NCBI GenBank assembly: GCA_018241265.1 | Contig: JAFEEF010000036.1 | Span: forward strand, 62,001 to 126,000 | Reading direction: 5' to 3' | From: Pseudomonadota bacterium | GTDB taxonomy: Bacteria > Pseudomonadota > Gammaproteobacteria > Burkholderiales > Burkholderiaceae_C | Length of the DNA stretch: 64,000 nucleotides | In this document: piece by piece, positions 9,439 through 18,519 of the stretch | How positions within the stretch are numbered: the stretch's first letter is position 1 | Layout: each line of letters starts with the position of its first letter | The notes under the pieces: model-generated | Told to the model about the DNA's origin: nothing | Databases searched by the model: none | Seen by the model: the letters and a program-made list of their open reading frames with translations, nothing else | Made by a program: the position numbers and the translations under genes

Positions 9439-9615
9439 TCAGCTGCGGCTGCGCGCGACGGCAGCCCAACCGCGTCGCACCGCATCGGCAATCAGCAACG
9501 CGAGGCTCATGACCACCCCGCGTTGCGACGGGTGACGCGATGCGCCGGCCACGACTTCGTGGGCCGAGACATCCACCAGCAGGCCGTACGAGTGTCGAGC
9601 GCCGGACGGGATCAT
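9439..9615 (-). CDS. Hypothetical 58-residue protein
   Basis: A short leftward frame in an otherwise empty 333-base gap. It starts MIPSGARHSYGLLVDVSAHE and ends AAVARSRS. The support is a good ribosome binding site (GAGGAG, six bases before ATG 9615) and a plausible hydrophobic segment near residues 35-45 followed by a basic tail. I do not recognise the family. The gene would converge on the phosphoesterase gene, with 25 bases between stops. Confidence 0.45.
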   Translation of the reverse strand: MIPSGARHSYGLLVDVSAHEVVAGASRHPSQRGVVMSLALLIADAVRRGWAAVARSRS

Positions 9616-9746
9616 GAACTGCTCCTCGGAGGCCGCAACGGCCCCGCGTGAGAGTCAATATCGGCCGGCCGATACCCCGCGGCAATCCCCACATTCGGAG
9701 AGCCATCCCACGAATCGATGCAGAAGTCACGCCCGCAACGGGCACG

Positions 9747-10214
9747 TCATTCGTCTTCGTCTTGCGACGCAGGCGCTTCGGTGACGACGTCCGCCTTGAC
9801 GATCGTGACCGGGACCGGCGACGCGTGCAGCAGCGCTTCCGACACCGAACCCATCAGCGCAGCGCGCAAGGTACCCGCGCCGCGCGCGCTCATGATCACC
9901 GCATCGCACTGGTAGCGCTCGAGGATATCGACCAGCATGTGCGACGGATCGCCGGTGGCCACTTCGGATTCGCAGGCGATGCCGGCTTCCGCCAGCAGCG
10001 CCGCGCCGGCCTGCAGCGCATGGGCGCCGGCAGCGGCGCTCGCCTCTTCAACGACAGCGGCATCGCGCGTCATCATCAGCTCGTAAAGGTGCGTCGGCTC
10101 CTGGACGTTGGCGAGCACGAAGCTCGCATCGAGGCCTTCGCGCACGAGCCGGATCGCGTGGCGCACGGCCAGCAGGCTGGATTCGGAGCCGTCGAGCGGC
10201 AGCAGCATCTTCAT
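9747..10214 (-). CDS. Universal stress protein (UspA family)
   Basis: A 155-residue single-domain Usp protein. The start MKMLLPLDGSESSLLAVRHA is the usual first strand and helix. A C-terminal SARGAGTLRAALMGSVSEALL carries the G-x2-G-x9-G(S) nucleotide-binding pattern of ATP-binding Usp proteins, and it ends in an acidic tail. Start ATG 10214 is supported by GGAG eight bases upstream; an earlier in-frame ATG at 10250 is less likely. Likely expressed in stress or stationary phase (family knowledge). Confidence 0.9.
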   Translation of the reverse strand: MKMLLPLDGSESSLLAVRHAIRLVREGLDASFVLANVQEPTHLYELMMTRDAAVVEEASAAAGAHALQAGAALLAEAGIACESEVATGDPSHMLVDILERYQCDAVIMSARGAGTLRAALMGSVSEALLHASPVPVTIVKADVVTEAPASQDEDE

Positions 10215-10362
10215 CGCGTGTTCTCCATCCGCCTTGCGCGCGGCGGCCATTCAAACGCGGGCTATGGTGCCACGGAGCGCTCCCGGCGTGCCGCCCGTCG
10301 CGCAGAATGCCGGCCGTTGCCATCCGCAGCAACGCCTCGCCCCCTCCTGCCGAAGGCCAGAC

Positions 10363-10956
10363 ATGGAAGTCGATCCGATCGAAACAGTGAGCTCCGCGGC
10401 CGAATCGCCCGCCGACCGCAGCAGCGCACGCCTGAACATCTGGGTCGCGCTGTCGGTGGCGATCCTCGCCACCTTCATGGGCATCTGCAAGGTCAAGGAC
10501 GACAACATCGTGCAGGCCATGCAGCAGGCGCAGGCCGACAAGCTCGATCACTGGGCCTACTACCAGGCGCGCAGCATCCGCCAGGAAGTCGCCGAAGCGA
10601 CCGTGGTCCAGCTGCGGCTGGCGCGCGACACCGGCGACGACCCTGCCCGCGCGGCCGCGATCGCGAAGTACGAGGCGCTCGCCGCCGATCAGGCGGCCAA
10701 GAAGGCGCAGTTGCAGGAGCAGGCCAAGCAGGACCAGCAGACCTACGACAGCCTGAACTACCGCGACGACCAGTTCGATCTGTCGGACGCGCTGATCGCG
10801 ATCGCGATCTCGCTGCTCGCCGTGACCGCCGTGACCAGGCAGTGGTGGCTCTATTTCGTGGCCCTCGTGCCCACCGCGTTCGGCATCCTGATGGGCCTGG
10901 CCGGACTGATGGGCTGGGCGATCCACCCCGACGCGCTCACGCGGCTGCTGTCATAG
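10363..10956 (+). CDS. DUF4337 family membrane protein
   Basis: A 197-residue protein of unknown function. A membrane helix near residues 25-42 (LNIWVALSVAILATFMGI) is followed by the DUF4337 hallmark region around DHWAYYQARSIRQE, then a long Lys/Gln-rich helical section with coiled-coil character, and two C-terminal membrane helices. ATG 10363 gives a normal-length protein; longer in-frame starts exist but extend into the region divergent to the Usp gene. It ends two bases before the stop of the convergent DUF2252 gene. Confidence 0.85.
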   Translation: MEVDPIETVSSAAESPADRSSARLNIWVALSVAILATFMGICKVKDDNIVQAMQQAQADKLDHWAYYQARSIRQEVAEATVVQLRLARDTGDDPARAAAIAKYEALAADQAAKKAQLQEQAKQDQQTYDSLNYRDDQFDLSDALIAIAISLLAVTAVTRQWWLYFVALVPTAFGILMGLAGLMGWAIHPDALTRLLS

Positions 10957-10958
10957 CG

Positions 10959-12200
10959 TCATCGCGCGCCGGCGAAAGTGCCGGCGAAGGCGCCGGCATC
11001 GTAGGCCGCCGCGTAGGTCCGCCAGTCTCCCTTCGTCCGCTCGGCCAGCGCGTGCGCCAGTGCGAGCGAGCGCCTGCGCCAGCGCGGCTTGGCTGCCCAG
11101 TCGATCAGCGCATCGGCGATGGCCGATCCCTGGCGGCCGCCGCTGCGCAACTGCGCCCACGCGAGCGCGCGTCCCATGGTCGCGATCGCGCCGGCGAGCT
11201 GCGCCCGGCCGAGGCTCGTACGGTCCAGCGCCAGCCGGTCCTCGCTCGGCTGGAGCGCGCGCAGCACGTACGACGACCGGCCGTCGACGATCGGATGCAG
11301 GAAGGCCACGGCAACGGCTTGCATGCGCTGTTCGATCGCGACGACGCGATGCGCCTCGGAGGGCCACGCCGGCTGCCGCACGACGTCGCGCAGCACGCGG
11401 CGCGGCGCCGGGGGCTGCGCCAACTTCAGGTCGAGCAAATAGTTGCCGTCCGGCGAGCCCTTGCCGCGCACCAGCACGACGCAGCGCTCGAGGCCCAGGC
11501 TGCCGATGCCGGCGATCCGGCGCGCCGCGTCGAGCACGTCGTAGAAGCGCGGATCGCGCGTAGTCGCGCCATGCGAGTCGACGATGGCGGCGACGCGCTT
11601 GCGCGCTTCGGCGTCGAGCGCGAGCGTGCGGCGCCCGTCGATGCGGAGCTTGCGCCGTCCGCCTGCGAGCGTGGTGCGTTCGTCGAGAAAGGCCCGCCGC
11701 TTGCGCATCGCAGCGGCTTCGAACAGCGCACGGACCGCGCCCGTGGACGTCTCGCGCTCGATGCGCAGCGCCTTGCCGGCGCCGAGCGCCGAAGCATAGG
11801 CGTCCACGAAACACGCCGCGAGCGCCTCGGCGTCGGCCGCGCCGGCGTGCATGCTGGCCGCACCGACCAGAATGCTCGCGAGCACGCGCACGACGTCCCA
11901 GCTGGCCGGCGCGAGCAGCGCATCGTCGAAGTCGTTGATGTCGAAGCAGACGAGGCGATCGTCGCCTTTGTAGCTGCCGAAGTTCTCGACGTGCAGGTCG
12001 CCGCACGACCACACTGCCGGCGCCTTGGGCAGACTACCGTCCTCCGCCAGGCGACGGCAGTACAAGTGGTTGGAGCCGCGGAAGAAGGCGAACGCGTCGG
12101 CGCGCATCCGTTTCAGCTTGAGGGCAAGCCGCTCCGGCTCCCGGCCGGCATTGAAGCGCGCGATCTCGCGCACGACGTCGAGCGCGTCGCTGCTGCCCAT
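10959..12200 (-). CDS. DUF2252 family protein
   Basis: A 413-residue protein with the DUF2252 pattern: FFRGSNHLYCRRLA, then VWSCGDLHVENFGSY and FDINDFDDALLAPASWDVVRVLAS. The GDLHxENFG and DINDFD motifs resemble the catalytic and metal-binding loops of aminoglycoside-phosphotransferase-like kinases, so a phosphotransferase activity is plausible, but the biochemical role is unknown. Start ATG 12200 fits the conserved domain. The gene diverges from the SulP transporter, with 54 bases between starts. Confidence 0.85.
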   Translation of the reverse strand: MGSSDALDVVREIARFNAGREPERLALKLKRMRADAFAFFRGSNHLYCRRLAEDGSLPKAPAVWSCGDLHVENFGSYKGDDRLVCFDINDFDDALLAPASWDVVRVLASILVGAASMHAGAADAEALAACFVDAYASALGAGKALRIERETSTGAVRALFEAAAMRKRRAFLDERTTLAGGRRKLRIDGRRTLALDAEARKRVAAIVDSHGATTRDPRFYDVLDAARRIAGIGSLGLERCVVLVRGKGSPDGNYLLDLKLAQPPAPRRVLRDVVRQPAWPSEAHRVVAIEQRMQAVAVAFLHPIVDGRSSYVLRALQPSEDRLALDRTSLGRAQLAGAIATMGRALAWAQLRSGGRQGSAIADALIDWAAKPRWRRRSLALAHALAERTKGDWRTYAAAYDAGAFAGTFAGAR

Positions 12201-12254
12201 GGGCCGCGATGTTAGAGCGGGCGCGCGCACCGGCGGCGGCTTTACAGTGCAGCG

Positions 12255-13883
12255 ATGCCCGAGACCCGATATGCCGCATCGACCGCCACGCTGCTGACCG
12301 ATGTGCTGGCCGGACTGTCGCTCGGCGGCCTCGTGCTGCCCGAAGCCGTGGCCTATGCCGGCATGGCCAACCTGCCGCCCGCGGCCGGCGTCATCGCGCT
12401 GCTCGGCGGCCTGGTCGTCTACGGGCTGGTCGGCACGAGCCGCTTCGCGGTCGTGTCGGCCACGTCGTCGTCGGCCGCCGTGCTGGCGGCGGTGACGGCA
12501 ACGCTGGCGCCCGGCGATGCCGCGTTGCGCGCCGAGTTGGCCACCGGCCTCGTGCTGATGACGGGCCTCTTCTTCATGATCGCGGCGGCCCTGCGCCTCG
12601 GCCAGGTCTCGGAGTTCGTCGCCAAGCCGGTGCTGCGCGGCTTCTCGTTCGGGCTGGCGCTGGTCATCGCGCTGAAGCAGCTGGCGCAGGTCGCCGGGGC
12701 GAGGACCGAGCACGGTGACATCGTGCACCTCGTCGTCGCGCTGCTGGCCGCGCCATGGCCGCGCGCCGGCCTGGCGATAGGCGCATCGGCGCTCGCGCTG
12801 TTGTTCGCCCTCCAGCGCTGGCGCCGCGTGCCGGGAGCGCTCGTCGTGATCGTGCTCGGCATGCTGCTCGCGAGCCGCATCGATCTGGGCGCACGCGGCG
12901 TCGGTGTCGTCGGCGCGGTAGGCACGCAGGTCGCGCTGCCGGCGATCCCGATGCTGTCGCGGATCGAGTGGCTCAGTCTGGCCGAGGTCGCCTTCGCGAC
13001 GATGTTCGTGCTGTATGCGGAGTCGTACGGCACGATACGCACGCTGGCGGCACGCCATGACGACGCCGTGGCACCCACGCGCGACCTGCTCGCGCTCGGC
13101 CTGGCGAATCTCGTCTCGGGCCTGATGCGCGGCATGCCGGTGGGCGCGGGCTATTCGGCGTCCGCTGCGAACGAAGCGGCCGGCGCCCGGAGCCAACGTT
13201 CCGCCTGGATCTGCGCGGCCGCCGTGCTCGTCGTCGTCGCGACGCTGCAGCCGGCGCTCGCGCTGATTCCCCAGCCGGTGCTGGCAGCGATCGTGATCCA
13301 TGCCGTCAGCCGCACGCTGTCGCCGGCCGCGCTGGCGCCCTACTTCGCCTGGCACCGCGACAGGCTGGTCGTCGTCGCGGCGCTGCTCGGCGTGCCGCTG
13401 CTCGGGGTGCTCGACGGCTTGCTGGCGGCAATCGCGATCAGCCTGCTGATGACCTTGCGGCGCCTCGCCGACGCCAAGGTCTCCGAGCTCGGCCGGCTCG
13501 GCGATGGCCACGATTTCGTCAGCCTTGCGCTGCACGCGAATGCCACGCCCATCGCCGACATCGTCGTCCTGCGGCCGGAGACGCCGGTGTTCTTCGCGAA
13601 CGTCGAGCACATGGTTGCCGCCATGCGGCGTGCGATCGACGCGCGCGCGCCGGTACGCAACGTGATCGTCAGCCTGGAGGAGTCGCCCGATCTCGACGGC
13701 ACGAGCGTCGAGGCGCTGCGCGACTTCGCGCAGGAGATGCAGCGCGCCGGGCACCGGCTGGTGCTGGCGCGCCTGAAGCCGGCGGCGCGCGGCGTGTTGC
13801 AACGCGCGGCGATCCTCGCCGAGACGGAACTTCTGGAGTTGAGCGTCGACGATGCCGTGCTGCTCGTGACGACGCGACGATGA
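12255..13883 (+). CDS. SulP family anion transporter with STAS domain
   Basis: A 542-residue inner-membrane transporter. The N-terminal part has the SulP signature around LSLGGLVLPEAVAYAGMANLP, and ten or more hydrophobic helices run to about residue 400. A cytoplasmic STAS domain follows at about 425-540 (PVFFANVEHMVAAMRRAID, with the conserved VIVSLEESPDLDGTS loop). Substrates of bacterial SulP proteins include sulfate, bicarbonate, fumarate and related anions; which one applies here is not clear. It is the last ordinary gene before the XrtA locus. Confidence 0.9.
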   Translation: MPETRYAASTATLLTDVLAGLSLGGLVLPEAVAYAGMANLPPAAGVIALLGGLVVYGLVGTSRFAVVSATSSSAAVLAAVTATLAPGDAALRAELATGLVLMTGLFFMIAAALRLGQVSEFVAKPVLRGFSFGLALVIALKQLAQVAGARTEHGDIVHLVVALLAAPWPRAGLAIGASALALLFALQRWRRVPGALVVIVLGMLLASRIDLGARGVGVVGAVGTQVALPAIPMLSRIEWLSLAEVAFATMFVLYAESYGTIRTLAARHDDAVAPTRDLLALGLANLVSGLMRGMPVGAGYSASAANEAAGARSQRSAWICAAAVLVVVATLQPALALIPQPVLAAIVIHAVSRTLSPAALAPYFAWHRDRLVVVAALLGVPLLGVLDGLLAAIAISLLMTLRRLADAKVSELGRLGDGHDFVSLALHANATPIADIVVLRPETPVFFANVEHMVAAMRRAIDARAPVRNVIVSLEESPDLDGTSVEALRDFAQEMQRAGHRLVLARLKPAARGVLQRAAILAETELLELSVDDAVLLVTTRR

Positions 13884-14257
13884 TCGGAAGGTCCGCGCGA
13901 ACACCGCCACGCCGTTCTCGCCAGGAAAAGATCAGGGTTACTACGGGATGCTCCCACCCCGATCCGGTGTCCCGCCCCTAGGCTGCAGTCATTTCAGGTT
14001 GTAACACCGAGATGCTGCCTGCTATCCTCGTCCAGGGCACGCGCTGCGTCACGAGCGGGCGCAAGCCGACGATGCGCCGCACCGCGCGCGCGAAGCATGG
14101 CGACACCGGGTCGCGACCGGCATCAAGCACAATCGTCGAAGAGCCGTTTCTCGGCTGCGCTACCTACTTCCGATTTCTCGGATCGACCAGGCAACAGACT
14201 TTGTCCCGCAACACCATCATCGGTATCCCGATCGGGCCCAACAACACGCTGCGATCG
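13884..14257. other. Intergenic region upstream of FeeM-like gene
   Basis: About 370 bases with lower GC at third positions than its neighbours and no convincing gene, although the frame of the next gene stays open back to an ATG at 14012. It holds a CCCCTAGG box at 13975-13982 that recurs in two other intergenic regions of the locus. No convincing sigma-54 (-24/-12) or sigma-70 promoter was found by eye. Confidence 0.5.
13975..13982. promoter_or_regulatory. CCCCTAGG box (putative regulatory site)
   Basis: The palindrome CCCCTAGG occurs here and again at 20141-20148, with a close variant TCCCTAGA at 22467-22474. All three lie in non-coding DNA of the XrtA locus. CTAG is rare in high-GC proteobacterial DNA, so the recurrence is notable. 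The upstream flank GATCCGGTGTCCCG resembles the flank GATCCG at the third site. Binding protein unknown; a LuxR-type or other response regulator is possible (inference). Confidence 0.35.
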
Positions 14258-14944
14258 ATGCTCATGGACGGCGGCGAATCGGCACCGCCGCTGGAGAACG
14301 ACCTCGGCCGGCGCTTGTTCAAGATCCGCGCCGCCAACTCCGCCGGGCTGCGCAGTTCCGCCAACATCCTGATCCACCGCATGTACGCGTCGCGCGGCTA
14401 CCAGAGCACCGGCGTGGCCGAGGAGCAATCGCGCGATCGCATCACGCTGACCGCCAGCGACGCCGATCTGGTCGTCGGCACGATCACGATAGGCTTCGAT
14501 TCCGGCAACGGGCTGCTCGTCGACGAGCTGTTCTACGAGAACATCGCCGACCTGCGCCGGAACGGCATGTTGCTGTGCGAGTTCACCAAGCTCGCCATGG
14601 ACAGCGTGATGCGCTCGCGGCGCGTGCTCGCATCGCTGTTCCATGTGGCCTACATCTATGCGCACCGCGTGCGCGGCTACGACTTCCTGTTGATCGAAGT
14701 GAACCCGCGCCACGTCCGCTACTACGAGCGCATGCTGGGCTTCAAGGTCAAGGGGCCGGAGCGGCTCAACCCGCGCGTCAACGCGCCGGCGGTGCTGATG
14801 GCGCTCGACTTCCGTCACGCACGCGAGCAGATCGATCTGTTCGGCGGCAAGCCCGAGGTGTCGGCAGACGAGCGGTCGCTCTATCCGCAGTTCTTCTCGC
14901 TGGCCGAGGAGGCCGGCATCCTGGCGCGACTCCACGACCGCTGA
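14258..14944 (+). CDS. FeeM-like N-acyl amino acid synthase (PEP-CTERM/exosortase-associated acyltransferase)
   Basis: A GNAT-fold acyltransferase of about 228 residues. Recognisable blocks are LGRRLFKIRAANSAGLRSSA, a central ITLTASDADLVVGTITIGFD, EFTKLAMDSVMRS, FHVAYIYAHRVRGYDFLLIE and NPRHVRYYERMLGFKV. This is the pattern of FeeM-type enzymes, which join a fatty acyl group to an amino acid and are distantly related to autoinducer synthases; related acyltransferases recur beside XrtA genes. The start is uncertain: ATG 14258 matches the usual N-terminal distance to the domain, but the frame is open back to ATG 14012 and none of the starts has a strong ribosome binding site. It converges on prsR. 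Confidence 0.78.
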   Translation: MLMDGGESAPPLENDLGRRLFKIRAANSAGLRSSANILIHRMYASRGYQSTGVAEEQSRDRITLTASDADLVVGTITIGFDSGNGLLVDELFYENIADLRRNGMLLCEFTKLAMDSVMRSRRVLASLFHVAYIYAHRVRGYDFLLIEVNPRHVRYYERMLGFKVKGPERLNPRVNAPAVLMALDFRHAREQIDLFGGKPEVSADERSLYPQFFSLAEEAGILARLHDR

Positions 14945-14967
14945 CCTCGCGCCGGCGCGGTGCCAGG

Positions 14968-16341
14968 CTACTGGATCGCGAGGCGGTGCATCAGATCGTA
15001 GAGCGTCGGGCGGCTCACGCCCAGCAGCTCGGACGCCTTGGCGATGTTGCCGTTGGTACGCGCCAGCGCAGACACGACGGCGCTGCGTTCGGCCGCCTCG
15101 CGCACGGTGCGCAGGTCGAGCGTGGCGTCGCCGGCGACGGCCGACGCGTCGTCATCCGCCGCGCCGGGCAGCGCCAGGTCCTCGCGCGTGATGCGTGCGG
15201 TGTCGGCCATGATCACCGAGCGCTTGATGGCATTGAGCAGTTCGCGCACGTTGCCCGGCCACGGATGGGCCTCGATCGTGCGCAGCGCCTCGTCGCTGAA
15301 CGTCATCGAGCCGCGCCGCTGCTCCTGCGCGAAACGCTTCAGGAAGGCGTGCGCTAGCAGCACCGCGTCGCCCTGGCGGGCGCGCAGCGGCGGGATGTTC
15401 ACGACGATCTCGGCGAGCCGGTAGTACAAGTCCTGGCGGAAGCGACCTTCCTTGATGAGCCCGTCGAGATCCTGGTGCGTTGCGCAGACCACGCGCGTAT
15501 CGATCGCGATCTCCTGGCGGCCGCCGATGCGCTCGATCACGCGCTCCTGCAGGAAGCGGAGCAGCTTGGACTGCAGGAAGTGCGGCAGGTCGCCGATCTC
15601 GTCGAGCATCAAGGTGCCGCCGTTGGCCATCTCGATCTTGCCCACGGTCGTCTTGGCGGCGCCGGTGAAGGCGCCCTTCTCGTAGCCGAAGAGCTCGCTC
15701 TCGAGCAGGTTCTCGGGGATCGCGGCGCAGTTGATCGCGATGAACTTGCCGCTGCGCTTGGAGGCCTGATGCAGCCCCTGCGCGAGCACCTCCTTGCCGG
15801 TGCCGCTCTCGCCGAGCAGCATCACCGAGGCGCCGCTCGGCGCGACCTTCTCGATCATGCGGCAGGCGCGCCGCATCTCGACGTCGCGCGTGATCAGGCC
15901 GGACAGCGCGTCGGGCTGGTGCAGCGCTTCGAGACGACGGTTCTCGGCCTGCAGCTCGGCCATCCGGAACGCGCGGTTGATCGTGAGGTTCAGCAGGTCC
16001 GGGTCGAACGGCTTGGCGAAGAAATCGTAGGCGCCGAGCGCGACCGCGCGCAGCGCGTTGGCCTGGTCGTTCTGCCCGGTCAGCACGATGACCTTGACGT
16101 CCGGATTCACGTCGAGCATCTGCTCGAGCAGCCGAAAGCCTTCGGACACCGAATCGGCATCGGGCGGCAGGCCGAGATCCATCGTGACGACCGCCGGCGC
16201 ATGACGGCGGAACTGCAGCATCGCGCTCTCGCGATCGTTCGCGGTCGCCGACTCGTACTGGTCGAGCGACCACTTGATCTGCTTCTGCAGCGCGAGGTCG
16301 TCTTCGACGATCAGCAGCAGCGGCTTGGAGGTTGCGGTCAT
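14968..16341 (-). CDS. prsR: PEP-CTERM-box sigma-54-dependent response regulator PrsR
   Basis: A 457-residue activator of the NtrC type. The receiver domain covers about residues 1-125, with acidic E13-D14-D15 and the phospho-acceptor D55 in TMDLGLPPD. The AAA+ domain has Walker A GESGTGKE (177-184) and the sigma-54-contacting loop GAFTGA (223-228). A Fis-type HTH lies at about 425-455 (NIAKASELLGVSRPTLYDL). Receiver spacing and the adjacent prsK identify the XrtA-associated family (TIGR02915). It is predicted to drive PEP-CTERM protein genes, and a good sigma-54 promoter stands before the PEP-CTERM gene at 25642. Its start overlaps the end of prsK by four bases. Confidence 0.95.
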   Translation of the reverse strand: MTATSKPLLLIVEDDLALQKQIKWSLDQYESATANDRESAMLQFRRHAPAVVTMDLGLPPDADSVSEGFRLLEQMLDVNPDVKVIVLTGQNDQANALRAVALGAYDFFAKPFDPDLLNLTINRAFRMAELQAENRRLEALHQPDALSGLITRDVEMRRACRMIEKVAPSGASVMLLGESGTGKEVLAQGLHQASKRSGKFIAINCAAIPENLLESELFGYEKGAFTGAAKTTVGKIEMANGGTLMLDEIGDLPHFLQSKLLRFLQERVIERIGGRQEIAIDTRVVCATHQDLDGLIKEGRFRQDLYYRLAEIVVNIPPLRARQGDAVLLAHAFLKRFAQEQRRGSMTFSDEALRTIEAHPWPGNVRELLNAIKRSVIMADTARITREDLALPGAADDDASAVAGDATLDLRTVREAAERSAVVSALARTNGNIAKASELLGVSRPTLYDLMHRLAIQ

Positions 16342-18461
16342 CGGGCCAAGGAATGCAGATCGGACTCGGGCTGGGCGTCGAACAGCGGCAGCAGGATGGT
16401 CACGCGCGTGCCCTGCTGCGGCTGACTGTCGACCGAGATCTGACCGCCGAGCTCCCGGATGTACTGATAGCTCTCATAGGCGCCTATTCCCATCCCCGCA
16501 TCCTTGGTCGTATGAAAGGGCTTGAACAGCCGGTCGCGCACGAAGTCCGGCGTCATGCCCAGGCCGGTATCTCCGACCTCGACCTTCGCGCGGCCGCCGT
16601 CGCGCTCGAACTTGACCCACACCCGCCCGCTCGACGGCGTCGCGTCGAGCGCATTCTGGACCATGTGACCCAGCACGCGTTCGATGCGAGCCTCGTGGCC
16701 GCGTGCGACCAACCGGTCGGAAGCCTGCACCTCGAGCAGGCGGCCGCGCCCGGCCGCGATGTTCTGCATGCTGCGCGCGATCGGCGCGAGGTCGACGCCG
16801 TGGACACCGGTCGGCGGCGTCTGACCTTCGCGCAATTGAAGCATCAACTGGCGCATCTTCTCCAGTGAATTTTCGACGGTCATCAGCATGTCTTCCTGGA
16901 ACTCGGGGTTATCGCGCAGGCGCTTGGCGTTCTTCATCATCAGCGAGAGCTGCGTGACGATGTTCTTCAGGTCGTGCACGACGAACGCCGACATGCGGTT
17001 GAACGCATCGAACTTGCGCGCCTCGAGCAACGCCTCGGTAGCGCGCATCTGCGCCAGGAAGCCCGCGGCCTGGCGGCTTGCGGTCTTCAGCAGATCGGTG
17101 ACTTCCCAGTTCACGTCGAAGGCCGCACGGGCGCGCGCCAGCAGCACGAAGCCGATCAGGTCATCGCCGACGAGCAGCGGAATCACGAGCCAGGCGTTGG
17201 GCGCGGCAAGGATCCATTCGGGCAGCACGAGCGGCGCATAGCGTTCGGGCGCCTGGCGATACTCGTCGATCGAGATGATCCAGCCGGTCTCGCGCAGGAA
17301 CTTCGACAGGCCCGAATCGAGCGGCTCCTGCGCGGCGATCGGCGCCATGTTCCATTGCGCCGCCGGCATCAGCACGAGGCCGTCCTGGTTCTTCGACCAG
17401 AGCGCGCCGGCCGGGCTTTCGAGCATGTCGGCGAGGCCGCGGATCACGAGTCCGCCGACTTCCTGCGGCGAGCTCGTCGACGACAGCGTCGCGGTGAAGC
17501 GCAGCCACTCCTGGCGGTAGTCGTAGCGGTAGGCGAAGAAATGCTTGCCGACCAGCACGCGCAGCTTCGCCCGCATCGCGCCCGAGAGCATGAAGAGCGA
17601 CAGCAGGATCAGCGCGACGAACAGCAGACCGAGCTGCAGCGCCGGTCCCCACTCGCCGCCGAAATAGCGCACGTAGTAGCCGATCGCCGAGATGCACAGC
17701 AGGTACACGCCGGCCAGGATCGTGGTCGCCGAATGGAACATCGCGGCGCGCGACACGTTGAGCTTGCCCAGCCAATTGGATTCGCGACGCGACGCCACGA
17801 GCAGCAGCGGCACCGCCAGCGCGTGTATCACGCCGCGGATGCTGAGGGCGTCGCCGTCGTATTTGCCGGACAGCACCGCCTCCGAGTAGATGTAGAGATC
17901 GAACGCGAACACGCAGACGAGCGCGAGACACAGCGGCTTGGCGCTCCAGCGCGACGACTCGTCCGGCGCATTGCGAAACAGCTGCTCCACGAGGATCAGG
18001 CCGACCAGCGGCAGCGCCAGTGCCCCGAACAGCGCATAGGGCGCCAACGGCTTGTAGGCGGCCGGGCTGAATTCCTTCAACGCGAGCCCAGCCAGCGCCA
18101 GCGCCAGCAAGGCGCCCGCGGCCAGCGCCAGCCAGGTGGCCGGCGACCGGCGTCCGGCGCGCAGTCGCGGATGCAGCAGCAGCAGCAGGAACGACAGCCA
18201 GGCGCCGTAGCGGGCCAGGTCGAGGGCGGTGCAGACGAGCGCGACCGGATGCTCGTTCACGTAGCCGAGCAGCAGCCCGCTCCAGCCCCAGGCGGCGCTG
18301 GCGACCAGCGCAGCCATGAAGGCGCGGCGCGCCGCCGGGCCCGCGCCGGTACCGAGCCGCACATGCCTGCGCAACAGGTACAGGGCGAAGGCGGTGTAGC
18401 TCAGTGCGGCGAACGCGTACCCGTAGGTGGCCGACACGGCCCCGCTCGTACCCATAGACAT
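16338..18461 (-). CDS. prsK: PEP-CTERM system histidine kinase PrsK
   Basis: A 707-residue membrane kinase matching the XrtA-associated PrsK family (TIGR02916) in size and layout. About nine hydrophobic helices fill the first 300 residues, followed by a GAF-like domain at about 320-465. The phosphoacceptor region FVVHDLKNIVTQLSLM has His496. The C-terminal HATPase contains NALDATPSSG, VGDTGLGM and DAGMGIGAYESYQY. It is the expected sensor partner of PrsR, with which it is translationally coupled. The input signal is not known for the family. ATG 18461 and ATG 18455 are both possible starts. Confidence 0.94.
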   Translation of the reverse strand: MSMGTSGAVSATYGYAFAALSYTAFALYLLRRHVRLGTGAGPAARRAFMAALVASAAWGWSGLLLGYVNEHPVALVCTALDLARYGAWLSFLLLLLHPRLRAGRRSPATWLALAAGALLALALAGLALKEFSPAAYKPLAPYALFGALALPLVGLILVEQLFRNAPDESSRWSAKPLCLALVCVFAFDLYIYSEAVLSGKYDGDALSIRGVIHALAVPLLLVASRRESNWLGKLNVSRAAMFHSATTILAGVYLLCISAIGYYVRYFGGEWGPALQLGLLFVALILLSLFMLSGAMRAKLRVLVGKHFFAYRYDYRQEWLRFTATLSSTSSPQEVGGLVIRGLADMLESPAGALWSKNQDGLVLMPAAQWNMAPIAAQEPLDSGLSKFLRETGWIISIDEYRQAPERYAPLVLPEWILAAPNAWLVIPLLVGDDLIGFVLLARARAAFDVNWEVTDLLKTASRQAAGFLAQMRATEALLEARKFDAFNRMSAFVVHDLKNIVTQLSLMMKNAKRLRDNPEFQEDMLMTVENSLEKMRQLMLQLREGQTPPTGVHGVDLAPIARSMQNIAAGRGRLLEVQASDRLVARGHEARIERVLGHMVQNALDATPSSGRVWVKFERDGGRAKVEVGDTGLGMTPDFVRDRLFKPFHTTKDAGMGIGAYESYQYIRELGGQISVDSQPQQGTRVTILLPLFDAQPESDLHSLAR

Positions 18462-18519
18462 CCGATGGAAGTTTGCGCGTCGCCTCGGCCGGAGGGTACC
18501 GCGCAGCGCGACCGCAGGA

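Noticed and set aside
9410..9745. Longer 111-residue leftward frame in the same gap as the 58-residue gene
   Set aside because: It has no ribosome binding site and a noise-like, Arg/Gly-rich composition; the 58-residue frame is better supported.
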